Shown here: one piece after another, positions 1 to 6,620 of the stretch
Layout: each line of letters starts with the position of its first letter
Position numbering within the stretch: position 1 is the first letter of the stretch
DNA from: Frankiaceae bacterium
GTDB lineage: Bacteria > Actinomycetota > Actinomycetes > JAVEEB01
Direction: 5' to 3'
Length of the DNA stretch: 7,308 bases
NCBI GenBank assembly: GCA_030840665.1
Contig: JAVEEB010000083.1
Location: 1 to 7,308 of the forward strand
Notes under the pieces: generated by a model
Seen by the model: only the letters and a program-made list of their open reading frames with translations
Database searches by the model: none
Told to the model about the DNA's origin: nothing
Position numbers and translations under genes: made by a program

Positions 1-22
1 AACTGCGCCTGGGATCGGGTGC

Positions 23-61
23 CGTGATCACGTATCGGTCGCGCAGCCGACCCAGTAGACT
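23..61 (+). promoter_or_regulatory. Possible promoter/operator upstream of the flippase
   Basis: CGTGATCACG at 23-32 is a perfect 10-bp palindrome. TAGACT at 56-61 fits the TAnnnT form of an actinobacterial -10 element, and a small inverted repeat, GGTCG/CGACC (37-41 and 48-52), lies between them. No good -35 hexamer sits at the usual spacing. The arrangement is compatible with a regulated promoter giving a short leader before the ribosome binding site at 72-78. The palindrome is short and could be chance, and the gene preceding it lies outside the window, so this is a tentative reading. Confidence 0.25.
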
Positions 62-71
62 GCGGTGCGCC

Positions 72-78
72 AAGGAGG
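72..78 (+). promoter_or_regulatory. Ribosome binding site of the flippase gene
   Basis: AAGGAGG, a near-perfect Shine-Dalgarno sequence, stands 9 nt before the ATG at 88. It fixes the flippase start there and supports the hydrophilic N-terminal leader as translated. Confidence 0.8.
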
Positions 79-87
79 GCCGCCCAC

Positions 88-1695
88 ATGCCGAACGTCA
101 GCGGCTATCACGAGGACGTGCCCGCAAACGAAGTGAAGACGCCCGCGACGGCGACCGCAATCGCCTCGTCGCCCCCACATCAGCCCCCCGCCGACGCCTC
201 GCTCTCCGACGCCGTCGTCCAGGGGGCCCGGTGGATGGCCATCTCCCAGGTCGCGACCCAGGCCCTGCGTTTCGCCGCCAACATCGTCCTGGCGCACCTG
301 CTGGTGCCCGCCGACTTCGGCATCGTCGCGATCGGCATGACGGTCACGCTGTTCCTCGAGCAGATCCGCGACCTGGGCACCGGGGCGACGGTCATCCAGC
401 GCAAGGAGGTCTCGCCGTCGCTGCTCAACACCGTGTTCTATCTGAACGCGGGCATGGGGATCGCGCTCGGGGCGGCGGTGTTCAGCGCCGCCTCGCCGTT
501 GGCTGCGGCACTCGGTAACGCCCACGGATCGGCGTCGCAGATCCAGGCGACGCATGTGCTCCAGGCGTTCGCGCTCATCACCGTGATCACCTCCGGCGCC
601 AACATCCACCACGCCCTCCTCCGCCGCACGATGCGCTTCCGGACGGTCGGCCTGATCGCCACCGGCTCCGCCCTGCTCAACGCGGTCGTCAGCGTCTCGC
701 TGGCGTCGGCCGGCGCCGGCGTGTGGTCCATCGTGATCGGGCTCGCGGCGGGCAACGCGCTCGCGGCCGTGGCCGCGTGGTCCTGCTCCGGGTGGCGGCC
801 CGGCCTGACGACGCGGATGGCCGACCTGCGTTCGATGTGGCAGTTCGCCGGCTTCCTGTTGCTGACGAACCTGGTCGTGTTCGCGCTGCAGCAATCCGAC
901 CGGGTCGTCGTCAACCGCGTCCTCGGGCCCGCGCTGCTCGGCATCTACGCGATCGCACTGCAGATCACCACCTATCCCCTGACCACGGTGACGACGGCTC
1001 TCACCGAGGTGCTGTTCCCGGCCTTCGCGCGTCGGCAGGACGACAGGCCCGCGCTCCGCTCGGCGTACCTACGTGCCAACCGCGTCATCGCGCTCATCAC
1101 GTTCCCCCTCATGGCGGGCACCGCGGCCGTCGCCCCGCTGCTCGTGCCGGTGGTTCTGGGGGAGAAGTGGCGCGCGGCGATCCCGATCCTCATCGCCCTG
1201 GGACCGGCGGGGGCGGTGCGCTCGATCACGGCGAACGCCTCATCCCTGATGCTGTCCCAAGGTCATTCCCGCGCGCAGTTCCTGTCGACCGCCGCCTACT
1301 CGGCCATCATCGTTCTCGGTTTCATCGTCGGTGTGCAGTGGGGCCTCGTCGGCATGTGCATCACCTACACCGTTCTGATCGCCGTGCTGTCCCCTGCACT
1401 GTGGTGGGTCGCATTCCGGTACATCGACCTACGGATCCGCGACTACGCTCGCGCGCTCCTGCCCGTGACCGCGATCACCCTGGTCATGGTGGCCGGCGTC
1501 GTCGCCGTCGGCCTGGCGATGCCGGACGGCGTCCCGGACGCGGCCACCCTTCTGATCCAGGTCGCAACGGGGGGCCTCGTCTATGTCGGGCTCATCGTGC
1601 GACTTCGCCCGGCCGCGTTCGTCGACCTACTGTCAGCCGTCCGCCGCCGCCGCGTTTCAGAGGCACAGGCTCCGGTAGCGCACGCTGCCGGCTAG
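88..1695 (+). CDS. Wzx-type polysaccharide flippase (MOP superfamily, WzxC/TuaB-like)
   Basis: Predicted inner-membrane flippase that would move undecaprenyl-diphosphate-linked oligosaccharide units from the cytoplasmic to the outer face for polymer assembly. The 535-residue protein is hydrophobic throughout, with about 14 likely membrane segments (first near residues 50-72, last near 486-504), as usual for this family. Family-like stretches include VPADFGIVAIGMTV (73-86), the DRVVVNRVLGPALLGIYAIA region (271-290) and WGLVGMCITYT (418-428). Residues 1-40 are a hydrophilic Pro/Ala-rich leader, longer than in many homologues and without signal-peptide character. The ATG at 88 is chosen because AAGGAGG lies 9 nt upstream. 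The C-terminal tail (from about 505) is Arg/Ala-rich and cytoplasmic in appearance. Its last 12 codons and stop overlap the convergent glycosyltransferase gene. The neighbouring priming transferase, nucleotide-sugar enzyme and glycosyltransferase support a polysaccharide role. The transported glycan cannot be read from the sequence. Confidence 0.9.
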   Translation: MPNVSGYHEDVPANEVKTPATATAIASSPPHQPPADASLSDAVVQGARWMAISQVATQALRFAANIVLAHLLVPADFGIVAIGMTVTLFLEQIRDLGTGATVIQRKEVSPSLLNTVFYLNAGMGIALGAAVFSAASPLAAALGNAHGSASQIQATHVLQAFALITVITSGANIHHALLRRTMRFRTVGLIATGSALLNAVVSVSLASAGAGVWSIVIGLAAGNALAAVAAWSCSGWRPGLTTRMADLRSMWQFAGFLLLTNLVVFALQQSDRVVVNRVLGPALLGIYAIALQITTYPLTTVTTALTEVLFPAFARRQDDRPALRSAYLRANRVIALITFPLMAGTAAVAPLLVPVVLGEKWRAAIPILIALGPAGAVRSITANASSLMLSQGHSRAQFLSTAAYSAIIVLGFIVGVQWGLVGMCITYTVLIAVLSPALWWVAFRYIDLRIRDYARALLPVTAITLVMVAGVVAVGLAMPDGVPDAATLLIQVATGGLVYVGLIVRLRPAAFVDLLSAVRRRRVSEAQAPVAHAAG

Positions 1696-2520
1696 GCGGC
1701 CCGCGTTCTGCGCCGCCACGACACACCAGATCGTGCGCCGCGATCGACCGAGCAGCAGATACGGCAACCGGGTGAGCACCCACAGGTAGCGCTCGGCCAC
1801 CTTCCGCGGCCCGCGACGGCGGGCACCGACCGCGCGATATTCCTTGTACAGCTTGGGATACGGCTCGTTGTACCAGTAGATCTGCCGGAGCATCGCCCGC
1901 GCGTTCCCGCGAAGGCGATAGTGGACGACCGCCTCCGGCGCGAAGAGTAACGGATGGCCGGCGAGCTGGAGCCGCCAGCAGAATTCGGCGTCCTCACCGT
2001 GATTCAGGTCGATCCGCCAGCCGCCGACGCCGTCGAGGACTTCCTTCTCCATCAGCAGGTTGCAACCCGCCGCCACCGGTAGGAAGTCCATGTGCAGAGC
2101 CAATTCCTGTGACTGGAATCGCCCGCGCACCTTGACCTGTGCGCGCTCGTTCAACAGGTCATGTTCCAGGGACCCGGCGACGACCGCGCCAGGGATCCAT
2201 CGTTCATAGAGGGCGGTCAGCCAGCCAGGTGCCACGACGTCATCGGAGTCGCAGTAGGCGACGATGGGCGCCTCGGCGGCCGCGGCTCCGGCTGTCCTGG
2301 CGTGGGCCACGCCACGCACCGCGGAGGCGTCGACCACCCGCAGCTTCAAGCGGTCACGGAATCCGTCCACGATCGCGAGCGTGCGGTCGGTCGAGCCGTT
2401 GTCCGCGAGGATGACCTCCCACGGCTGCTCGAAATTCTGCTCGGCGAGGGCTGCCAGTTGCTCCGCGATGAACGCTTCACCGTTGAAGGTCGGCACGATT
2501 ACCGACACAACGGCTGTCAT
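1657..2520 (-). CDS. Family 2 glycosyltransferase (GT-A fold)
   Basis: Likely adds a sugar from a nucleotide-sugar donor to the lipid-linked repeat unit on the cytoplasmic face of the membrane. The 287-residue protein opens with VSVIVPTFNG (5-14), followed by ADNGSTD (39-45) and the DSDD metal- and donor-binding motif (91-94), in the GT2 order. GED (175-177) in the acceptor/catalytic region and VVHYRLRG (198-205) follow. The C-terminus (about 235-270) is basic with a short hydrophobic patch (YLLLGRS region), suggesting peripheral membrane contact rather than a clear transmembrane helix. The ATG at 2520 has GAAAGG 8 nt upstream. It is third in a minus-strand run behind the priming transferase and the UDP-sugar enzyme. 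Donor specificity is unknown; UDP-xylose from the adjacent enzyme is a natural guess but unproven. The final 12 codons and stop are antisense to the flippase 3' end. Confidence 0.9.
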   Translation of the reverse strand: MTAVVSVIVPTFNGEAFIAEQLAALAEQNFEQPWEVILADNGSTDRTLAIVDGFRDRLKLRVVDASAVRGVAHARTAGAAAAEAPIVAYCDSDDVVAPGWLTALYERWIPGAVVAGSLEHDLLNERAQVKVRGRFQSQELALHMDFLPVAAGCNLLMEKEVLDGVGGWRIDLNHGEDAEFCWRLQLAGHPLLFAPEAVVHYRLRGNARAMLRQIYWYNEPYPKLYKEYRAVGARRRGPRKVAERYLWVLTRLPYLLLGRSRRTIWCVVAAQNAGRLAGSVRYRSLCL

Positions 2521-2568
2521 GGGGCGTGCCTTTCGGGTAAGTGGTCCGCGGGCCGGCGCCGTCCGATC

Positions 2569-3507
2569 TCAAGCCCCCCGAAACCACGCGATGGTGCGTT
2601 CGAGGCCGTCGGCGAGGCGCACCCGAGGCGCCCAGTCGAGCACGTCGGCCGCAAGCTTGATGTCCGGGCAACGCACCGAGGGATCGTCGATGGGGCGATC
2701 GATGAACGTGATCTCCGACAGCGATCCGCACATCTCGTTGATGGTGCGGGCGAGGGTCAGCATCGTCACCTCCTCGGGGTTGCCGAGGTTCATCGGGCCG
2801 GTGTGCTCAGACCGCATGAAGCGCATGACGCCCTCAACCAGGTCGTCCACATACTGAATCGACCGCGTCTGGCTGCCGTCGCCCGCCACGGTGATCGGCG
2901 CTCCGACGAGGCACTGCTGGATGAAGGTCGGGACCGCGCGACCGTCATCCGGCCTCATGCGGGGGCCGTGCGTGTTGAAGAACCGAAGAATGCCGGTGTT
3001 GACGTTCGCGCTGCGCGAGTACGCCATCGTGGCTGCCTCGGAGAACCGCTTCGCCTCGTCATACACGGCCCGGGGTCCCACCGGGTTGACGTACCCCCAG
3101 TAGTCCTCCGTCTGCGGGTGCACCTGGGGATCGCCGTACGTCTCAGACGTCGACGCCATGACGAATCGGGCGCCCTTGTCCTTCGCGAGCTCGAGAAGGT
3201 TGAGCGTGCCGATCGACCCGACGCGCAAGGTCTCGAACGGGAGCCGCAGGTAGTCCGGCGGCGACGCGGGCGAGGCGAAGTTGAGCACCGCGTCGACTCG
3301 GCCGACCACTGGCAACGGGCGCGTCACGTCGCAGTCGAGGAGCTCGAATTGGCCTGTGTCAATCAGATGCGACACGTTCTTCGCCGCACCCGTACAGAAA
3401 TTGTCGAGGCACACGACCGACCAGCCATCGTGAACCAAACGATCGCAAATGTGCGATCCGAGAAACCCTGCGCCACCGGCGATGACCGCTCGTGGACGTT
3501 CGACCAT
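2569..3507 (-). CDS. UDP-glucuronate decarboxylase-like NAD-dependent epimerase/dehydratase (UDP-xylose synthase type)
   Basis: Extended short-chain dehydrogenase/reductase predicted to oxidise and decarboxylate UDP-glucuronate to UDP-xylose in the cytosol using bound NAD. The 312-residue protein has the nucleotide-binding glycine motif GGAGFLGSH (11-19), LDNFCTG (34-40), STSETYGDP (119-127), the YxxxK pair Tyr149/Lys153 in NPVGPRAVYDEAKR, and FNTHGPRMRPDDGR (177-190). GDGSQTRSIQYVDDLVEG (209-226) and RCPDIKLA (279-286) complete a pattern I associate with UDP-xylose synthases rather than 4-epimerases or dTDP-glucose dehydratases. Glu122 of the TSE motif and Arg279 match in position the Glu and Arg used by decarboxylases such as ArnA (inferred alignment). 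Longer starts at 3558 (GTG) and 3543 (ATG) are in frame, but only the ATG at 3507 has a GGAG upstream and begins right before the Rossmann strand. The gap to the upstream priming transferase is 40 nt. Confidence 0.85.
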   Translation of the reverse strand: MVERPRAVIAGGAGFLGSHICDRLVHDGWSVVCLDNFCTGAAKNVSHLIDTGQFELLDCDVTRPLPVVGRVDAVLNFASPASPPDYLRLPFETLRVGSIGTLNLLELAKDKGARFVMASTSETYGDPQVHPQTEDYWGYVNPVGPRAVYDEAKRFSEAATMAYSRSANVNTGILRFFNTHGPRMRPDDGRAVPTFIQQCLVGAPITVAGDGSQTRSIQYVDDLVEGVMRFMRSEHTGPMNLGNPEEVTMLTLARTINEMCGSLSEITFIDRPIDDPSVRCPDIKLAADVLDWAPRVRLADGLERTIAWFRGA

Positions 3508-3511
3508 GTCA

Positions 3512-3515
3512 CTCC
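3512..3515 (-). promoter_or_regulatory. Ribosome binding site selecting the start of the UDP-xylose synthase gene
   Basis: GGAG within GCGGAGTGAC lies 4 nt before the ATG at 3507. The in-frame alternatives at 3543 and 3558 lack any comparable sequence and would give an unusual N-terminal extension overlapping or abutting the previous stop, so the shorter protein is preferred. Confidence 0.6.
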
Positions 3516-3547
3516 GCTCAGACGGGTCGTGGGCGTTGGCCATGGCC

Positions 3548-5137
3548 CTAGTACGCACCGGAGCCGCGAACGACGGCGAACATCGTCCTCCACAGGATCA
3601 TAGCGTCGAGCGTGAGCGACCAATTCTCCACATAACGGAGGTCGAGACGGACCGCCTCTTCCCACGTGAGGTCCGAGCGGCCGCTGACCTGCCACAGCCC
3701 GGTGAGGCCGGGCTTCACGAGCAGTCGGCGGCGAACGTCGGTGCCGTACTGCTGCACTTCCTCCGGCAGCGGCGGCCGCGGGCCGACGAGCGACATGTCG
3801 CCGCGGATGACGTTCAGCAGCTGGGGGACCTCGTCGAGCGAGAGCCTGCGCAGCCAGCGGCCCACCCGGGTCACACGCGGATCATCGCGCACCTTGAACA
3901 GCAGACCATCGGCGTTCTCGTTCGCGTCGCGCAGCTCGTCGCGGCGCGCCTCGGCGTCGACGTGCATCGAGCGGAACTTGTAGATGCGGAACTCGCGGCC
4001 GCCGACCCCGACGCGCGTCTGCCGGAAGATGATCGGACCGGGGCTGTCGATGCGCACCGCCAGGGCCAGCAGGACCGTGACGGGCAGGGTCACCAGGAGC
4101 ACGACCGTCGCCATGAACCGGTCCACGACCGCCTTCAGCAACCGGGCCCCGCCGGAGAGCCGGGGCTCTTCGATGTGCAGGAGCGACAGACCGGCGGCCG
4201 GCCGGATGTGCAGGCGAGGGCCGGCGACTTCCATCAAGCCGGGGGCCACCATCAGGTCGACGCCCGTGCCTTCGAGCTGCCAGGCGAGCTGGCGCAGCGC
4301 GGGCCCGTGTGTTTCCGGGCAGGACGTCACCGCGACGGCGTCGGCCTTCGTGTTGCGTACGACATCGATCGTGTCCGAGAGGTTGCCGAGCACGGGCACG
4401 CCGGCTTCCGCCAGGAGCCCGTGCACGTGGCCGGCCGGCACGCATGCGGCGACGACTTCGATACCGGCGGCCCTGTCCCTGCGCAACTGCTCGACGAGCA
4501 GCAGCACGGGGACTTCGTGGCCGACCGCGACGACCCGCTGCATGCAGCGACCGTGCCGCCTTGCCATGTGTACCAAGTGGCGTACGACGTATCGCGACAG
4601 CAACGACAGCGTCGCGGTCGCGGAGAACCCGATGACGACGATCGCGCGCACATGCGGCACCGAGAGCACGTAGGCGCCGGTCGACAGGATGGCGGTCAGG
4701 CTGAAACCGGCACGGGCCACCCGCTTGTATTCGTCCGTGCCGCTCCCCAGAAAGCGGGGGTCATAGGCGCGCGTGACGAACAGGACCAGCGCCCAGACGA
4801 AGGGGAGGCCCACAGCAGGCCACCGCGGGCCCGCATGCGGGAGAACGATCAGCAGCGCGGCGACGACGGTGGCGCCCGCCGCGTCGAGCGCGACGATGGC
4901 CTCGATGTATTTGCGCAACCACCCCGGAGTCGGGCGTTGCAACGCGGCATCGTCAGGGTCGTACCGGCCGAGCGCGACCGACAAGGCCTCGGCGTCGACG
5001 ATCCGGTCCCGCATCGTGCCCGTCCGGCGGTCGACACGTCGCCCGTCGACGTACGGCCAGGTGAGACGCGTGAGGTCGCTCTCGGACGCCGCGGAAGAGC
5101 CGGCGCGACGCCTGATCGCATCGACAGCGTCAGACAC
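3548..5137 (-). CDS. Polyprenyl-phosphate sugar-1-phosphate transferase (priming glycosyltransferase, WbaP/CpsE-like)
   Basis: Starts polysaccharide repeat-unit synthesis by moving a sugar-1-phosphate from a UDP-sugar to undecaprenyl phosphate at the inner face of the membrane. The 529-residue protein has an Arg-rich hydrophilic N-terminus (1-75), about four membrane segments (roughly 78-99, 105-122, 145-161, 164-182), a central soluble CoA-binding-like domain (about 198-325) and a fifth hydrophobic segment (339-360). The catalytic domain holds SPGPIIFRQTRVGVGG (365-380), YKFRSM (386-391), LSLDEVPQLLNVIRGDMSLV (432-451), GPRPPLP (452-458) and PGLTGLWQVSGRS (476-488). Asp435-Glu436 match the Asp-Glu catalytic pair of PglC-type phosphoglycosyl transferases. 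The GTG start at 5137 is preceded by AAGGAG with a 9-nt spacer. It is the first polysaccharide gene after pth. Glucose-, galactose- or GalNAc-1-phosphate are all possible substrates; the sequence does not decide. Confidence 0.93.
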   Translation of the reverse strand: MSDAVDAIRRRAGSSAASESDLTRLTWPYVDGRRVDRRTGTMRDRIVDAEALSVALGRYDPDDAALQRPTPGWLRKYIEAIVALDAAGATVVAALLIVLPHAGPRWPAVGLPFVWALVLFVTRAYDPRFLGSGTDEYKRVARAGFSLTAILSTGAYVLSVPHVRAIVVIGFSATATLSLLSRYVVRHLVHMARRHGRCMQRVVAVGHEVPVLLLVEQLRRDRAAGIEVVAACVPAGHVHGLLAEAGVPVLGNLSDTIDVVRNTKADAVAVTSCPETHGPALRQLAWQLEGTGVDLMVAPGLMEVAGPRLHIRPAAGLSLLHIEEPRLSGGARLLKAVVDRFMATVVLLVTLPVTVLLALAVRIDSPGPIIFRQTRVGVGGREFRIYKFRSMHVDAEARRDELRDANENADGLLFKVRDDPRVTRVGRWLRRLSLDEVPQLLNVIRGDMSLVGPRPPLPEEVQQYGTDVRRRLLVKPGLTGLWQVSGRSDLTWEEAVRLDLRYVENWSLTLDAMILWRTMFAVVRGSGAY

Positions 5138-5273
5138 AGTCGCCTTCTCCTTCGTCGAGCGTGACCGGCACGTGGCATGCCGGACGGCAGGTCGTGGTGA
5201 CCGGCCCCATTGCTGCCTCGGCGACCTTCATCCGGGGCTGAAGGCCTTGTGTGTCAAAAACGTACCTGGCGAA
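5138..5273 (-). promoter_or_regulatory. Spacer between pth and the polysaccharide genes: candidate promoter and repeat elements
   Basis: This 136-nt gap is the longest between the polysaccharide genes and their upstream neighbour and is the natural place for their promoter. On the minus strand TTGACA (5252-5257) is a perfect -35 consensus, but the hexamers 17-18 nt further on (CGGATG, GGATGA) are poor -10 matches. A 6-bp hairpin, CCTTCA/TGAAGG (5225-5230 with 5239-5244, 8-nt loop), overlaps that -10 region. Closer to the gene, GTGACCGG occurs twice on the plus strand (5161-5168, 5197-5204; 36 bp apart), and CCGGCA/TGCCGG form an inverted repeat (5165-5170, 5178-5183). These could be operator sites, but in GC-rich DNA such short repeats are weak evidence. 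No T-tailed terminator for pth is visible. Confidence 0.35.
5147..5152 (-). promoter_or_regulatory. Ribosome binding site of the priming transferase (GTG start)
   Basis: AAGGAG lies 9 nt before the GTG at 5137, and an overlapping AGAAGG lies 5 nt before it. This supports initiation at that GTG and inclusion of the long basic N-terminal tail. Confidence 0.75.
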
Positions 5274-5855
5274 TCAGACGGGTGGGGCGTTGAAAGCGTT
5301 CTGCGCGAGCTCGAGACCGGTCGACAGGATGCCTTCGACGGCGTCCGCCGCACGGTCGATGTGGAACGGCAATTCCTTGCGTTCCGCGGCGTTGAAGTCC
5401 TTCAGCACGTACGTCGCCACGTCCATCCGGCCGGGCGGACGGCCGATGCCGACGCGTACGCGCACGTAGTCCTTCGAGCCGAGGCACGCGCTGATCGACT
5501 TGAGCCCGTTGTGACCCGCGTCGCCCCCGCCGGCCTTCAGGCGCAGCCACCCGTACGGGATTTCCAGCTCGTCGTGGACGACGACGATGTGGTCCACCGG
5601 GACCTTGAAGAAATCGCGCAGCGAGGCGACCGGGCTGCCCGACTCGTTCATGTAGGTCATCGGTTTGGCCAGCAGCACCCGCTGGCCGGACAACCTGGTC
5701 TCGATGAGGTTCGCGCGGCCCTTGTGCGCCTTGAACTTTTCGCGTAGCCGGTCGGCCAGGAGGTCGAGCACCATGAAGCCCGCGTTGTGCCGATTCTCGG
5801 CGTACACAGGTCCTGGGTTGCCCAACCCGACAACGAGCCAGGGACTGTCCGTCAC
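5274..5855 (-). CDS. pth: Peptidyl-tRNA hydrolase
   Basis: Cleaves the ester bond between peptide and tRNA in peptidyl-tRNAs that drop off the ribosome, recycling tRNA in the cytosol. The 193 residues match the usual bacterial Pth length. All key residues are present in order: [18 protein letters not shown] (10-27) with Asn13 and catalytic His23, [10 protein letters not shown] (64-73) with Asn70, [11 protein letters not shown] (92-102) with Asp95, and [12 protein letters not shown] (109-120) with His115/Asn116. These correspond to Asn10, His20, Asn68, Asp93 and Asn114 of the E. coli enzyme. [16 protein letters not shown] (136-151) is also typical. The start is the GTG at 5855, which leaves the expected few residues before the first strand (WLVVGLG). 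No good Shine-Dalgarno precedes it, so translation may depend on coupling with rplY, whose stop lies 41 nt upstream. Confidence 0.97.
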   Translation of the reverse strand: MTDSPWLVVGLGNPGPVYAENRHNAGFMVLDLLADRLREKFKAHKGRANLIETRLSGQRVLLAKPMTYMNESGSPVASLRDFFKVPVDHIVVVHDELEIPYGWLRLKAGGGDAGHNGLKSISACLGSKDYVRVRVGIGRPPGRMDVATYVLKDFNAAERKELPFHIDRAADAVEGILSTGLELAQNAFNAPPV

Positions 5856-5885
5856 GTCGCCGGCCGTCGCGGAGCGTCGGTTGAG

Positions 5886-5911
5886 CCCGGGGAGGCTCAG
5901 GCCTCCGCGGG
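5886..5911 (-). terminator. GC-rich hairpin centred on the rplY stop codon
   Basis: GGAGGC (5891-5896) pairs with GCCTCC (5901-5906) around a 4-nt loop that contains the TGA stop of rplY. After one G-G mismatch (C-C in the minus-strand RNA) the stem continues with four more pairs (5886-5889 with 5908-5911). No T-run follows on the minus strand. It may be a factor-dependent or T-less terminator, or an mRNA structure tuning rplY/pth expression. It could also be a by-product of the Ala/Glu/Pro-rich C-terminal codons. Confidence 0.35.
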
Positions 5912-6526
5912 GGCCTCGTCGTCGACGACGGGCGCAGCAGCCTCGGTGGTCGTGCCGGCGCCCTCGGACTCCATCTGCGCAGCAGACGGGGTGTTGATGA
6001 CGTGGACGATGACCTTGTCGCCATCTTCGGCGAGCGTCGTGCCGGCGGGCAGCTTGACGTCACGCGCGTGGATGGTGGCGCCGGCGGTCAGCCCGTCGAC
6101 GTTGACCTCGATGCTGTTGGGCAACTCGGTGGCGTCGGCCTCGACCGAGATCGTCTCGGCGCTGTGCTCGAGCATGGCGGCGCGGTCGATGTCGCCGACC
6201 AGGACCACGTGAACGTCGACCGTGACGCGCTCACCCTTGCGGACGAGGACGAGGTCGACGTGGTCGATGCTGCCCCTGATGGGGTCGCGCTGGATGGCCT
6301 TGGGGAGCGCGAGCTGCGAGCCGCCCGCGATGTCGAGCGTCAGCAGGACGTTGAGGCCGCCGCCCTTGATCGCGTGGGCGAAGTCGCGCGACGGGAGGGA
6401 GATGTGCACCGGGTCGGTGCCGTGTCCGTAGAGGACGGCTGGGACCTTGCCGGCCCGGCGGGTGCGGCGGGCGCCACCCTTGCCGAACTCAGTGCGCGGC
6501 TCAGCTGCGATGCGTACCTCGGACAC
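5897..6526 (-). CDS. rplY: 50S ribosomal protein bL25, long CTC/TL5-type form
   Basis: Binds 5S rRNA in the central protuberance of the 50S subunit; longer CTC-type forms are associated with general stress in Bacillus. The 209-residue product has the N-terminal L25 domain (about 1-95), with [20 protein letters not shown] (11-30), VLYGHG (31-36) and the signature around [20 protein letters not shown] (76-95). A CTC-type beta domain (about 96-180) contains [20 protein letters not shown] (134-153) and VKLPAGTTL (157-165). An acidic Ala/Glu/Asp-rich tail (183-209) ends the protein, as in many actinobacterial homologues. The chosen start is the GTG at 6526, with AAGGAG 9 nt upstream. A GTG at 6577 in the same frame would translate through that ribosome binding site and add 17 unconserved residues. 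It lies between prs and pth on the same strand, a familiar actinobacterial order. Confidence 0.95.
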   Translation of the reverse strand: MSEVRIAAEPRTEFGKGGARRTRRAGKVPAVLYGHGTDPVHISLPSRDFAHAIKGGGLNVLLTLDIAGGSQLALPKAIQRDPIRGSIDHVDLVLVRKGERVTVDVHVVLVGDIDRAAMLEHSAETISVEADATELPNSIEVNVDGLTAGATIHARDVKLPAGTTLAEDGDKVIVHVINTPSAAQMESEGAGTTTEAAAPVVDDEAPAEA

Positions 6527-6535
6527 GGCGATGCT

Positions 6536-6541
6536 CTCCTT
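6536..6541 (-). promoter_or_regulatory. Ribosome binding site of rplY
   Basis: AAGGAG with a 9-nt spacer precedes the GTG at 6526. It decides the start against the in-frame GTG at 6577, which has no such site. Confidence 0.8.
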
Positions 6542-6602
6542 GCGATGTGACGTTCGTGAAGGGCGTGCAGGCGCCACGCAGTCGTGCGGGCGGGAGTCAG
6601 GA

Positions 6603-6620
6603 AGTGAGTGTAACCGTCAA
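6603..6620 (-). promoter_or_regulatory. Weak promoter-like sequence ahead of rplY
   Basis: In the prs-rplY spacer the minus strand reads TTGACG (6615-6620) and TACACT (6607-6612). Each alone resembles a -35 and a -10 hexamer, but they are only 2 nt apart and so cannot serve as a pair. TACACT could act as a -10 without a -35, as happens in actinobacteria. It lies about 80 nt before the rplY start. This is speculative. Confidence 0.18.

Noticed and set aside
3508..3558. Longer N-terminus for the UDP-xylose synthase from GTG 3558 or ATG 3543
   Set aside because: Neither start has a Shine-Dalgarno, the added residues are hydrophilic and not part of the family, and the ATG at 3507 has GGAG upstream.
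2161..3603. Plus-strand open frame (480 codons) opposite the glycosyltransferase and UDP-xylose synthase genes
   Set aside because: It spans two clear minus-strand genes and their intergenic gap, has Arg/His-rich composition and no recognisable motif, so it is a compositional shadow.
3449..5164. Long plus-strand open frame (571 codons) opposite the priming transferase
   Set aside because: It is antisense to a gene with full catalytic motifs, and its translation is a low-complexity Arg/Asp/Gln/His-rich string with no family pattern. Long antisense frames are expected in GC-rich DNA.
5252..5266. TTTTT run on the minus strand just after the pth stop, as a possible intrinsic terminator
   Set aside because: No stable GC stem immediately precedes the T-run. 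The same bases form the start of a TTGACA hexamer, which is the better reading.
5254..6063. Minus-strand open frame (269 codons) running through pth and into the rplY 3' end in another frame
   Set aside because: It covers almost all of pth in the wrong frame and reads as Pro/Arg-rich low-complexity sequence, while pth has every catalytic residue.
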